Assembly (NCBI GenBank): GCA_021372475.1
Contig: JAJFUJ010000016.1
Span: 1 to 32,008, forward strand
Direction of reading: 5' to 3'
Length of the DNA stretch: 32,008 bases
From: Chloroflexota bacterium
Lineage (GTDB): Bacteria > Chloroflexota > Anaerolineae > UBA1429
Below the pieces are notes generated by a model. It did no database searches. It saw nothing but the letters and a program-made list of their open reading frames with translations, and was not told where the DNA came from. The translations under genes were made by a program, and so were the position numbers. Shown here in pieces: positions 1 to 7,502 of this stretch (the first letter of the stretch is position 1; the number at the start of each line of letters is the position of its first letter).

Positions 1-336
1 TACTTTGAGCTGATGGAGCAAATCGGGTTTGAGGGCGCAGGCGTTGGTCAGGATAACCGGTTTAATCCCCTGCTGGGCGATAAACGATACCAACTCGAGG
101 ATATGCGGGTAAATTAGCGGTTCGCCGCCGGCGATGGAGACGTTATCCGGGTTGCGCCAGCGCTTGAAAAAGAGCACCTCCTCTTTGACCTCTTCGAGCG
201 TCTTGTGCCCTGTCATATGCTGGCGGTAGCAGCCCTCGCAGTGCAGATTGCAGATATCGCTGACTTCGAGCCAGGCGATCGGGTTATCGTTCATCGACCA
301 GGGCATACGGTAAAGGTTGCGTTTGTCGAGAGTCAT
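1..336 (-). CDS. Radical SAM domain protein (partial, N-terminal 112 residues)
   Basis: The first 112 codons of a radical SAM enzyme are present and the gene runs off the left edge of the window. The iron-sulphur cluster motif CxxxCxxC is seen as CNLHCEGC, with Cys at residues 29, 33 and 36. It is followed by the SAM-binding GGEP motif around residues 70-73. Family knowledge: such proteins bind a 4Fe-4S cluster and cleave S-adenosylmethionine to start radical chemistry. The start ATG is supported by GGAGG placed 5 nt upstream. The substrate cannot be told from this fragment; the Met-Pro-Trp N-terminus and the motif spacing resemble the MoaA/SPASM-like group. A good minus-strand promoter lies about 100 nt upstream. 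Confidence 0.9.
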   Translation of the reverse strand, partial: MTLDKRNLYRMPWSMNDNPIAWLEVSDICNLHCEGCYRQHMTGHKTLEEVKEEVLFFKRWRNPDNVSIAGGEPLIYPHILELVSFIAQQGIKPVILTNACALKPDLLHQLKV

Positions 337-444
337 ACCATCCTCCGCGTCAGTAGATTGGGTCCTGTGCCGATTGGCGGCACTGCGGAATAACGACCAA
401 CAATGTAGGCGCTTAAAGCTCCTGCTTGCGCGCCATAGTAGCAT

Positions 445-474
445 ATTATACGCCATTTTAGGGTCGCTGTGCAA
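445..474 (-). promoter_or_regulatory. Predicted sigma70-type promoter for the radical SAM gene
   Basis: On the minus strand the -35-like hexamer TTGCAC (469-474) is followed after 18 nt by a perfect -10 hexamer TATAAT (445-450). Transcription would begin near 438, leaving a leader of about 100 nt before the radical SAM start codon. Confidence 0.45.
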
Positions 475-487
475 TCGAAATATTCCT

Positions 488-708
488 GAGGGTGTTGAAA
501 AAGAGTCGCAGAGATTCCGCCCTCACCCTTCCCTCTCCCAGCAGGAGAGGGAAGGGTGAGGGCACCTTCTGGATACCTGTTTAGGCCCCCTGAAAGCGCT
601 TGAAGGAAGCCGTAACGCCCTGGACACAGTTAAATACTGAGCCTTCGAGCTAAAACTCGTCTGCCGAGGCGCTTGGTCATCTTTTCGTAAGGTATTTTCC
701 ACACCCTC
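488..708. mobile_element. MITE-like element A with terminal inverted repeats
   Basis: The left end is gagggtgttgaaaaagag at 488-505. The right end, at 695-708, is the inverted copy gagggtgtggaaaa. There is no coding sequence inside. A 20-bp perfect palindrome (519-563) is embedded. A second element with the same left-end and right-end variants follows after only 8 bp, which supports a non-autonomous transposable element rather than chance similarity. Ends of this type are seen on some insertion sequences, but no transposase is present here. Confidence 0.55.
519..563. repeat. 20-bp perfect palindrome (hairpin)
   Basis: Two perfectly complementary 20-nt arms (519-538 and 544-563) are separated by the 5-nt loop cagca. 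The arms are pyrimidine-rich on one side (ccctcacccttccctctcc-like) and purine-rich on the other. Similar palindromes of the CCCTCACCC..GGGTGAGGG type are dispersed in many bacterial genomes. There is no T-tract, so it is not an obvious terminator. Confidence 0.8.
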
Positions 709-793
709 GCCGCCTGGAGGGTGTTGAAAAAGAGGTCTGTCCTGATATTTGCCTCCCTGTGTATCTGCTCGCGGGGGCACGCGCAGCGTGCCC

Positions 794-813
794 ATTCCGG
801 CGCAGGCCGGAAT
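794..813. repeat. Short dispersed palindrome attccggc-gcag-gccggaat
   Basis: A perfect 8-bp inverted repeat with a 4-nt loop. It resembles the widespread attcccg..cgggaat intergenic palindrome family. Related copies occur at 882-900 and 5840-5859. Confidence 0.6.
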
Positions 814-881
814 CCAGTATTAATCTGATATATAGTGTAATATATCATATAATAACAAGAATAAAGGCAAGAATCGAATAG

Positions 882-900
882 ATTCCTGCTGCGCGGGAAT
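882..900. repeat. Short dispersed palindrome attcctgc-tgc-gcgggaat
   Basis: An 8-bp inverted repeat with one G-T wobble and a 3-nt loop, of the same family as 794-813 and 5840-5859. Confidence 0.5.
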
Positions 901-1047
901 GATCTGCGAGTTCATAGCTCTGTCTTTCAGATACTAGGGTGTCTCCAATTGGATACTTTTTCCACACCCTCATATTCCTCAGCGCCATTGCAGGCATAAA
1001 TAGGCAGTGTGCTGCCAAAAGATTTGCACTGTGGGATGGGCGCTCTG

Positions 1048-1313
1048 CTAGCTCGTGTCCCGTTCGTTCTGTCGCCGGCGGTGTTTGGAGTTGGCGGCAA
1101 TGCGAGCCGCCAGCTCGGCGGCTCGCTCCCGCTGACCATCCGGAGCAACATCTGGCCGTGCACGTTCGAGCGCCGCCTGGGGTTGAGCGCTCTGCAGGCC
1201 ACGAACCTGCAGCGTAATGCGATTAGCCCGGCTCGGCGCTCCGCAGAGGAGGAGTTCCTGCGCTGGGCGCCCAACCGGGCGGGGTAATGATCTCGTTAGG
1301 ATGCCAAGGCCTC
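1048..1313 (-). other. Possible gene remnant (open frame without a clear start)
   Basis: Downstream of the DUF2225-like gene, one minus-strand frame stays open for about 88 codons. Its inferred protein is Ala/Arg/Gln-rich and helix-prone, and includes QRERAAELAARIAANS before a TAG stop at 1048. No ATG or ribosome binding site precedes it and I do not recognise the family. It could be the tail of a decayed gene, or simply an open frame in GC-rich DNA. The rest of 340-1295 holds the MITE-like elements and palindromes listed separately, and no gene I can support. Confidence 0.2.
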
Positions 1314-2045
1314 AATTCCCCCGTCTGCCGCCGTCGGCGCGGATTGCCCCGCCGCGCCAAAGCTGGCCGGGTAGACTATGGAGCGGTACCTCCGCTGGTA
1401 AGCTTCATCCAGCGTGTGACAGGCGGTGTCATGGCAGGCCGCCAGGTGCATCTCGAAAGCCAGGGCGCGGCGCACCTCTGCGGGGGCATCTTTGCTCAGC
1501 CCCTGCCAGCAGATGTCTGCTACTTGAGCCAGGCGCCCGGCGCGGCGGTTGAGGTCAGCCAGCACCAACTCGTGCGTGCCGGCCTCGGATGGATAATTAC
1601 CGGGCAAACGGGGAGCCTGGTTAAACAATAGGATGGCATTTAAACGGGTGCGTTGCGCGACATCGGCTAAAAGGGCGTCGTCACAGACCCAGGCCGCGCG
1701 CAGATACGCCCAGGCGGCAGCGCGGTAATTGCCTGTTCGTTCCTGAATCAGAGACCAGCACAACAGCGTATTCGCCAAATCCGGAAGCGCTCGGTTGCTG
1801 AGCTGGGCCTGATATTGGCGCTGGGTGATGATGGAAGCAGCCAGCGTCAAGCCCTGGGCAAGATCAGGCGCACAATACCCGCACTGCGGGCAGCGTTGCA
1901 GCCAGTAGCGCAGAGCGGAGCGGGAGGTTTCCGGCGGGCGCGTATCCAAATCGGGGGAGCCCAGGTAGCTGTAAGAGGCGGGCGAGATGGCTGTGCTTTC
2001 GGTTCCGCACAATTTACACACGACGCGGGTGGAATGGTAAGCCAT
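1296..2045 (-). CDS. DUF2225-like zinc-finger/TPR-type protein
   Basis: A 249-aa soluble protein with two N-terminal Cys pairs. CKLC is at residues 10-13 and CPQCGYC at 52-58, the second inside the phrase RCPQCGYCAPD, which matches the CPxCGYA hallmark of DUF2225. These probably form a zinc ribbon. The following roughly 190 residues are rich in Ala/Leu helices with repeated ALLCWSLIQ..GNYRAAAWAYLRAAW patterns, as expected of a TPR-like fold. Function is unknown for the family. The start has AGGAG 6 nt upstream. The gene ends in TAA and lies 20 nt downstream of the 2066 gene on the same strand, so the two may be co-transcribed. Confidence 0.75.
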   Translation of the reverse strand: MAYHSTRVVCKLCGTESTAISPASYSYLGSPDLDTRPPETSRSALRYWLQRCPQCGYCAPDLAQGLTLAASIITQRQYQAQLSNRALPDLANTLLCWSLIQERTGNYRAAAWAYLRAAWVCDDALLADVAQRTRLNAILLFNQAPRLPGNYPSEAGTHELVLADLNRRAGRLAQVADICWQGLSKDAPAEVRRALAFEMHLAACHDTACHTLDEAYQRRYRSIVYPASFGAAGQSAPTAADGGIEALAS

Positions 2046-2065
2046 AGAATCTCCTTGTGCGAGAG

Positions 2066-2638
2066 CTACATATTTACCGCCGCGATGGATAGCAGCACTT
2101 GAGATAAGATAGTCTCCTCGTCCTCGTAGTGCACCAACAGGATATACCAGCCCAAGACGGCCAATAAGGGCAGCTCGGTGACACCTTCCGCCTGCGGGGT
2201 CATCGTAACCAGCGCATCGCGCTTAAACTGGTTAGGCCAGGTGCTTGGCTGGGGCTGGATGGTCAACAGCACGCGCCCGTTCTCGTCCAGCCAGCTCCAT
2301 GACCGCTGCCCTTTAAACAGACCCGCCAGGGAAGTCTGCGCCTGGAGCTTGAATATGCGGCCATTGACATATTGCAGCAAGCCCTTACCCGGCTCGGTAG
2401 GCACATAAAACGCGATATCCTCATTCTCGGCTTTGTTCTGCACAACAAACTGCGAATCCAGGAAGCGCACGCAGCGCATCGTCCAGGAGTCGAGGGCTGT
2501 CATCGCCGTTGCCGAAAGCGCATAGGGGCTGTCGCAGCGCATCACGGCATAAAGCACGCCGCCCGCTATCAGCTCAAAGCGCTGCTCCGAGACACATTTC
2601 CATTCCAGCGGTTCAGCGTCCCAGGTGATTGTTTTCAT
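2066..2638 (-). CDS. Hypothetical protein, about 190 aa
   Basis: No family is recognised with confidence. The protein has alternating hydrophobic and polar residues suggesting beta-strands, with segments such as RFLDSQFVVQNKAENEDIAFYV and ENGRVLLTIQPQP, and a C-terminal hydrophobic stretch (LLAVLGWYILLVHY). This is loosely reminiscent of LURP-one/scramblase-like beta-barrel proteins, but the resemblance is weak. An upstream TTG at 2692 would add 18 residues. The ATG at 2638 (MKTITWD) is preferred because the longer form lacks any ribosome binding site, although the site at 2638 is also poor. It lies just upstream of the DUF2225-like gene on the same strand. Confidence 0.6.
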   Translation of the reverse strand: MKTITWDAEPLEWKCVSEQRFELIAGGVLYAVMRCDSPYALSATAMTALDSWTMRCVRFLDSQFVVQNKAENEDIAFYVPTEPGKGLLQYVNGRIFKLQAQTSLAGLFKGQRSWSWLDENGRVLLTIQPQPSTWPNQFKRDALVTMTPQAEGVTELPLLAVLGWYILLVHYEDEETILSQVLLSIAAVNM

Positions 2639-2880
2639 ATTGCCTGCCGTCCAATTCAACCAAAGCGTCATTATGTGTTCAGCGCTCGTCAACAGTCATC
2701 TAGTAATCTGCCCCAAGTGTAGCAGACGCATATTAATGGCGAATTAACGACCGGTTAAAGCTGGGTTAAGGATCTAGTGCATACGCTGGAATGAATACTC
2801 AAACCTGTATTTTGCGCTGCGGCTGCGCTACAGTGTGCAGCGTCAATGGCGATGTTGAAATGAGGCAGGGCAGGGTGTGT

Positions 2881-2909
2881 TTGTCATTGTGCGCGCATAG
2901 AGATACACT
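2881..2909 (+). promoter_or_regulatory. Predicted promoter giving a leaderless mRNA for the GT39 gene
   Basis: TTGTCA (2881-2886) and TACACT (2904-2909) are separated by exactly 17 nt. The predicted transcription start (about 2916-2917) coincides with the ATG at 2917, and no Shine-Dalgarno sequence precedes that ATG. The rest of 2693-2880 holds nothing I can assign. Confidence 0.45.
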
Positions 2910-2916
2910 AGCGTGC

Positions 2917-5019
2917 ATGAGCTCCCAAGCAAACACCATGGCAGCGCCAGCGGCGACTATTGCCGCAGATGAAACGCGCTTTGCGCGGCGGCGCGACGTG
3001 CTGCTGCTGTGCGCCGTCCTCATCCTGGCCGCCCTCCTGCGCCTGACGAACCTCTCGCAAATCGAGTTCAAGCTGGACGAGGCCAGACACCTCGAGTCAG
3101 CCCAGCGCATCGTCACCGGCCAGGAATTCCCGCTGGTCGGCTCGCGCTCATCGGTGGGCGTGGCCAAGCCCGCGCTGTTCACATGGCTGCTGGCTATTCC
3201 CGCGCTGTTCGGGCGCGACCCGCGCCTGGCCGCCGGGTTTATCGCTTTACTTAACGTGGCTGCGGCGGGCGGCCTGTTCTGGACGGGCAAACGCTACTTT
3301 GGCTGGCTGCCCGCGCTGTTGGCCGCTCTGTTATATGCCGTCAACCCCTGGGCGGTATTTTTCTCGCGCGATATCTTTACCGCCGATATTCTGGCGCCCT
3401 TTTGCTTGCTCCTGTGGGTGGGGCTGCTGCGCTGGCTGGCGGATGGACGTCCGGGTGGGCTGGCGCTGGCGCTGGCGGCGCTCGGGGCGCTGCTCGGCAT
3501 CACCTTCTCGCCGTGGCCGCTCGCGCTGCTGACGGCTGTGCTGGTTTTCAGCAACCTGCGCCAGGTCAAAGTCAAATGGCTGCTGGTCGGGCTGGCGCTT
3601 GCCCTGGTGCTGCTGGCTTCCTGGCTCATCTACCAGGCGCGCAGCGGATTCAGCGAGTTTGCCCCCGTGCTCGCCAAGCTCACCACGGGCGGCGCTCAGT
3701 CCGCGGAGGGCGGCGGCATCTCTGGTTGGCTGAAAACCTTCTGGTATGCCGTATGGCTGCACAGCGGGCTCAACCTGAGCTCGCTGGCTGGCGTTTCGGC
3801 TGCCGAATTCATGCCCGATCCACTCTGGCTCGGTCAGATGGATAAGCTGCTGGCGGCGCTGTTCATTGGGGCGCTGCTGTTGGCCGGATGGCGCGGCGTC
3901 GGCACCTGGGTTTACCATATGAGCGCGCGGGCGGCCGCTCCCTGGCGCATCCTGGTGCTGTGGCTATGGTTGCCACTGCTGGTGATGGGCCTGCAGCCGG
4001 CAGAGCTGCAGGTGCACTATATGGTCATCCTTTTCCCGGCCGGGTTTATGGCGATGGGCATCACGGCCGAGTACATCGGCAGGACGCTGTTCAACAGCCT
4101 GCGCGGCGCGGCGCATTGGGCGTTGGCAGCCGCCCTGGCGGCGCTGCTGGTGCTGGTGCTGGCGCACCACATCGGCAGCACCTTTTATCTGGCGGATTTC
4201 GTCCAGAGCCACGCCACCAACTATGGCATCCCGCTTTCGAGCTGGCTGCGCATCAGCGAGCAGGCGCCCGAGCTGCTCAGCACCACCGATGCCGAGGAAA
4301 TCTGGATCACGGCGCAAGGCAGCGACCCGGCGATCGATACCGAGCCGGCCGTGCTGAGTTACCTGCTCGCGGATAGCGCGCGCACGGTTTATGTGGGGCA
4401 GGGCGGGCAGGAAGGTCTGCTGTTGCCGGTGGAGCGCCCCGCGCTTTACCTGCTGACCAGCGCTCCCGAACGCACCCTTGCCACGCTCGCCAAGCTCGAC
4501 GCCCGCGTGATGGCGACCGTAGCGCTGCCGGATGGCCGCACTGCTTATTATATCTATGCTTCGCCGCATACCGCAGAGACAACCTGGGAGGCGCTCTATT
4601 ACCGCAAGGTGCACTATGCCAGCGATGCGGGATTGCAGCTTACCGGTTATGATTGGCTGTCTGAGGCGCAGCCCGGCATGACGGCTCAGCTTGCGACGTA
4701 TTGGACATTCGGCGCCGTGCCCGATGAGGCGCGCGCAGCCCAACACTCGGCCTTCAACCAACTGTTCTATGCCGACGGCCGCAAGGCCGCCCAGGACGAT
4801 GGCTTCAGCCTGCCCGAGGCCTATTGGCAGGAGGGGCGCGTACTGCTGCAGTGGTTCGACCTCGCCCTGCCCGCCGACCTGGCGCCTGGTGCATATGCGC
4901 TGCTTACGGGACTCTACCGTCTGAGCGACGGCGGACGCGCTACCTGGGCGGATGCAGCCGGCCAGGCGCTCGGCGACGCGCTGGAATTGAGCGCGCTGCA
5001 AGTGACCAGCGCGGAATAG
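2917..5019 (+). CDS. GT39-family membrane glycosyltransferase (ArnT/PMT-like)
   Basis: A 700-aa polytopic membrane protein. A cytoplasmic N-terminus of about 25 residues is followed by a first transmembrane helix (DVLLLCAVLILAALLRL). The loop after it carries the acidic pair at residues 54-55 (FKLDEARH), the conserved catalytic-loop DE of dolichyl- or undecaprenyl-phosphate sugar transferases. About ten more membrane segments extend to around residue 430. A soluble extracytoplasmic domain of about 270 residues completes the protein. Family enzymes move a sugar from a polyprenyl-phosphate carrier to an acceptor outside the membrane. The start at 2917 is chosen because a promoter-like pair sits right upstream and the predicted protein then begins just before the first helix. 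A 42-codon upstream extension to 2791 is Cys-rich and unlikely to be coding. The acceptor is unknown. Confidence 0.85.
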   Translation: MSSQANTMAAPAATIAADETRFARRRDVLLLCAVLILAALLRLTNLSQIEFKLDEARHLESAQRIVTGQEFPLVGSRSSVGVAKPALFTWLLAIPALFGRDPRLAAGFIALLNVAAAGGLFWTGKRYFGWLPALLAALLYAVNPWAVFFSRDIFTADILAPFCLLLWVGLLRWLADGRPGGLALALAALGALLGITFSPWPLALLTAVLVFSNLRQVKVKWLLVGLALALVLLASWLIYQARSGFSEFAPVLAKLTTGGAQSAEGGGISGWLKTFWYAVWLHSGLNLSSLAGVSAAEFMPDPLWLGQMDKLLAALFIGALLLAGWRGVGTWVYHMSARAAAPWRILVLWLWLPLLVMGLQPAELQVHYMVILFPAGFMAMGITAEYIGRTLFNSLRGAAHWALAAALAALLVLVLAHHIGSTFYLADFVQSHATNYGIPLSSWLRISEQAPELLSTTDAEEIWITAQGSDPAIDTEPAVLSYLLADSARTVYVGQGGQEGLLLPVERPALYLLTSAPERTLATLAKLDARVMATVALPDGRTAYYIYASPHTAETTWEALYYRKVHYASDAGLQLTGYDWLSEAQPGMTAQLATYWTFGAVPDEARAAQHSAFNQLFYADGRKAAQDDGFSLPEAYWQEGRVLLQWFDLALPADLAPGAYALLTGLYRLSDGGRATWADAAGQALGDALELSALQVTSAE

Positions 5020-5020
5020 A

Positions 5021-5035
5021 ATATCCCCCGGATAT
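5021..5035. terminator. Weak hairpin between convergent genes
   Basis: ATATCC-ccc-GGATAT, followed by cttgttct, directly downstream of the GT39 stop codon. It is short and has only a poor T-tract, so terminator function is tentative. Confidence 0.25.
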
Positions 5036-5108
5036 CTTGTTCTCCCTGCGGTTGATAACAGGAAAAGTTTGGTGATCGATGACAGCGTTCTGTGGCGAGT
5101 GAGCTGCG

Positions 5109-5678
5109 CTACTCGGCGGGCGGCTGCCCCTCCGGCAGGGCACGCAAAAAGTCCAGCAGTTCCTGGTTGAGTGGGTCACCCCCCTGGGTGACGATAGATT
5201 GGTTTCAACCGGAAAACGTGGGTTGGGAGCCAGCCAGATTGGTGCGATAGAGCACGCGTTGGGTGGCATAATCGATGAGGCAGACCTCGCGGTACTGGCG
5301 GTAAAGCGGGGTGCCGCACGAGGCTGTGCCGATACGCACCGAGACAGGTTCGCCCACGCATACCAGCGTGCCGATGGTATTCTTGGATGGGGCGGTGATT
5401 CCCGCGAGGCTTTCATCGGCCATTATCTGGCCGATGGGAATGCCGCTGGGCTGTACTACCAGCAGCCGGCCGATGCGGTAGGGTTTAGTGCCGTCCAGTG
5501 GCGCGCCGGAGCAGACCCGACATGCCTCCTGCAGGCGCGGCTGCAAGGTGACGTACGGCGTGGAGGCCAGCACGGCGCGAATCCCCAACCAGATTAGGGG
5601 AGCTGCTGCGATGCCCGCGCCGATTATACCGAGCCATGCGAGCCAGGGATTGCTTTTACGCCAACCGAACCAGGACAT
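5109..5678 (-). CDS. Membrane-anchored Cys-containing protein with in-frame TGA (candidate selenoprotein or readthrough)
   Basis: The frame opens at an ATG (5678) with AGGAG 8 nt upstream and encodes a single N-terminal membrane anchor (residues about 11-37). An extracytoplasmic domain follows, with CRVC at 53-56 and further Cys near residues 107, 121 and 133. At codon 158 there is a TGA (5205-5207). In the same frame the sequence then continues for 31 sense codons (NQSIVTQGGDPLNQELLDFL...) to a TAG at 5109; this tail has normal codon choice and amphipathic character. A hairpin with a 7-bp stem begins 12 nt after the TGA. If TGA is a real stop, the product is 157 aa; if it is decoded, 189 aa. 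A point nonsense mutation or sequence error is the simple alternative. I do not recognise the family. Confidence 0.6.
5175..5192 (-). promoter_or_regulatory. Candidate bacterial SECIS-like hairpin after the in-frame TGA
   Basis: Reading the minus strand, the arms GTCACCC (5192-5186) and GGGTGAC (5181-5175) form a perfect 7-bp stem with the loop AGGG. Twelve nt separate the TGA from the stem, and 19 nt separate it from the loop. The loop has G in its second position. This fits the published bacterial SECIS rules as I recall them: apical loop of 3-14 nt, G among its first two bases, and 16-37 nt from the UGA to the loop. Confidence 0.4.
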
Positions 5679-5839
5679 CGTCTCGCTCCTCTGTATGTTA
5701 CAATGGACACGGCCGCCCGAAACGCTCGCTGCTGCTCTCATATACGCGCTCCCGGCGGCCCGGTTGTGCGATACCCTCATCTTTTGGGGAGCCGCGCAAC
5801 AAGTTTATGAGCTGCACTCCGTAAGCGCAATTCGGATGG

Positions 5840-5859
5840 ATTCCCGTCTGCACGGGAAT
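5840..5859. repeat. Short dispersed palindrome attcccgt-ctgc-acgggaat
   Basis: A perfect 8-bp inverted repeat with a 4-nt loop, of the GGATTCCCG..CGGGAATGAC family found scattered between genes in many bacteria. It sits in the 353-bp stretch 5679-6031, in which I see no gene. Confidence 0.65.
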
Positions 5860-6031
5860 GACGTATTTATATTGTTATTTGAGTTATTTTAATACATGTA
5901 CGATGTATCTATACAATTTTCCTGCCACACTCCACGCGGCCGGTATCTCTGCAGATTTCGGTTAGAGCTGCGGCACTCTACCTCCCTTCACCGCGGGAAG
6001 GTGGGCGCCTCGCAACAAGCTCTTGCCCATT

Positions 6032-7282
6032 CTACGCCTGGGCTGTGCGCTCGTGTTCGATATTGCGCACCGCGGGCGAGATAAAGCCCAGTATCCCGGC
6101 GATAATGCAGAACAGCCCACCGATATAAAACCATACCCGAATGCCGGCCGCATCGGCCAGAGGGCCGGCCAGCACCAGCCCGAGCGGCGTCATCAAGCTG
6201 CTCAGGCTGTTCATCGTGGTAAAGACGCGCCCCTGCATCTCGGGCGCTACGCTGGATTGAATCACCGCCGTCAAAGGGCCGTTTGCGAAAGCCTGCATCG
6301 CACCGGTGATAAAAGCTCCTACCAATACCAGCCAGAAGGCGCCGGCCGGCGCGGCGCCAATCGCCAGGACACCGCATCCCATCGCCAATATGCCCGACAT
6401 CGAGGTGTAAATGCGCCTCTTGAAGCCGCCCCACACTGAGAGAGCGATTCCTCCCAGAATCATCCCGATGCCAAACATTGAATCCAGCAGGCCGAGCTGG
6501 AGCGCCGTGCCGCTAAAGACGCGTGTTACTAACAGCGGCAGCAGGGCAGAAACTGGACTCAGCACCATGTTCAGCAGCGATGCCACCATGAGCAGCAGGA
6601 ACAATCCGCGCCAGGCGTAAATATACCGAAAGCCGACGAGGCTATCCTGCAAAAGCGCGCGGAACGGGTTGGCGTGGCTGGGGGTTCCCACAGGCGGCTG
6701 CGGTATATGCGATACGAGCAGTGTGCCGATGGCGGCGGCTGCCGTGAGGATATCGATGGCGAGAATGCCATAGAGCGGCAGCAGGCCGTAGAGCAGCGCC
6801 CCCAGGGGCGGCGCGGCGATATTCACTAGGCCGCTGAGGGTTTGGTTCATGCCGCCCACCCGCGCCAACTGCTGCTCGGGCACTAGCAGCGAGGTGGATG
6901 CTTCCATAGCCGGGAAGTGGAAGGCAGAGCCGGCCGCGCGCAGCGCCAGCGCGGCATAAATGTGCCAGGGTTGGAGCAGCGCCAGGGCATCCAGCAGTAT
7001 CAGCGCCAGAGTGGTGAGGGCGATGCCCCCATCCGCCAGGATCATGATAATGCGGCGGTTGTAGCGGTCGATAACAGCCCCGGCCAGCGGGCTGAGTATG
7101 ATGCGCGGTACGGCGCCTACCAGCATGGCGATCGAGAGCACGGTGGCGGAATCGGTGCGCAGGGTGAGCCACCATACCAGCGCGAACTGCACTAGCTCGC
7201 TGCCAAAGAGCGAGAGCGCCTGTCCGCCCCAGATGGTGAAAAAGGTGCGGCGCCAACGCCCGGCTGCGGACGAGTTTTGCAT
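6032..7282 (-). CDS. MFS transporter, MFS_3/EntS-like efflux protein
   Basis: A 416-aa protein with about 12 hydrophobic helices. After the first two helices comes GAVIDRYNRR, the MFS motif A between helices 2 and 3 (G-x-x-x-D-R-x-x-R-R). The overall layout (SLFGSELVQFALVWWL at the start, PAMEASTSLLVPEQQLARVGGMNQ mid-way) matches the EntS/MefA-type exporter family, which pumps siderophores or macrolides out with proton exchange. The actual substrate is unknown. The chosen ATG (7282) follows a GGGGGG-rich ribosome binding site at 5 nt. An extension to 7435 is not membrane-like and overlaps the divergent promoter region. The gene is divergent from the M28 peptidase gene and ends in TAG. Confidence 0.85.
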   Translation of the reverse strand: MQNSSAAGRWRRTFFTIWGGQALSLFGSELVQFALVWWLTLRTDSATVLSIAMLVGAVPRIILSPLAGAVIDRYNRRIIMILADGGIALTTLALILLDALALLQPWHIYAALALRAAGSAFHFPAMEASTSLLVPEQQLARVGGMNQTLSGLVNIAAPPLGALLYGLLPLYGILAIDILTAAAAIGTLLVSHIPQPPVGTPSHANPFRALLQDSLVGFRYIYAWRGLFLLLMVASLLNMVLSPVSALLPLLVTRVFSGTALQLGLLDSMFGIGMILGGIALSVWGGFKRRIYTSMSGILAMGCGVLAIGAAPAGAFWLVLVGAFITGAMQAFANGPLTAVIQSSVAPEMQGRVFTTMNSLSSLMTPLGLVLAGPLADAAGIRVWFYIGGLFCIIAGILGFISPAVRNIEHERTAQA

Positions 7283-7396
7283 ATAGCCCCCCGGCTCGGT
7301 CGAGTTTACAACGTATCCTCTTGTAACGCCGGCGGTGCGGCTTGTCAAGGATGCAGTGCGCCGACGGTATGCCGGGCCGCAGCCCGTCAGAAAATG

Positions 7397-7425
7397 TGGA
7401 CAATTGCCAAATAGCAGTGTAATAT
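7397..7425 (+). promoter_or_regulatory. Possible promoter of the M28 peptidase gene
   Basis: TGGACA (7397-7402) and TAATAT (7420-7425) are spaced by 17 nt, about 70-80 nt before the ATG at 7503. Both hexamers deviate from consensus, so this is tentative. Confidence 0.3.
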
Positions 7426-7502
7426 AGGTTAGCATTCATAATGCTGCGGCAACTTGATAGTGTTTGGCGAGTATTGATAGTGTTTTACGGGAGACGTTTG
7501 AT

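Larger units (their letters stand above)
717..971. mobile_element. MITE-like element B with terminal inverted repeats
   Basis: The left end at 717-734 is identical to the 18-nt left end of element A. The right end at about 955-971 is an inverted gagggtgtggaaaaagt. The interior has no credible gene and contains two short palindromes (794-813 and 882-900). Elements A and B are separated by 8 bp (709-716). Confidence 0.55.

Noticed and set aside
3964-5001. Long antisense open frame (345 codons) within the GT39 gene.
   Set aside because: It is a shadow of a GC-rich gene: the product is Gln/Arg/His-rich with no family features, while the plus-strand frame is a clear membrane enzyme.
5175-5220. 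Frameshift at the G-run explaining the TGA in the 5109-5678 gene.
   Set aside because: The sequence before and after the TGA is in the same frame, so two compensating shifts would be required; a single in-frame codon change is simpler.
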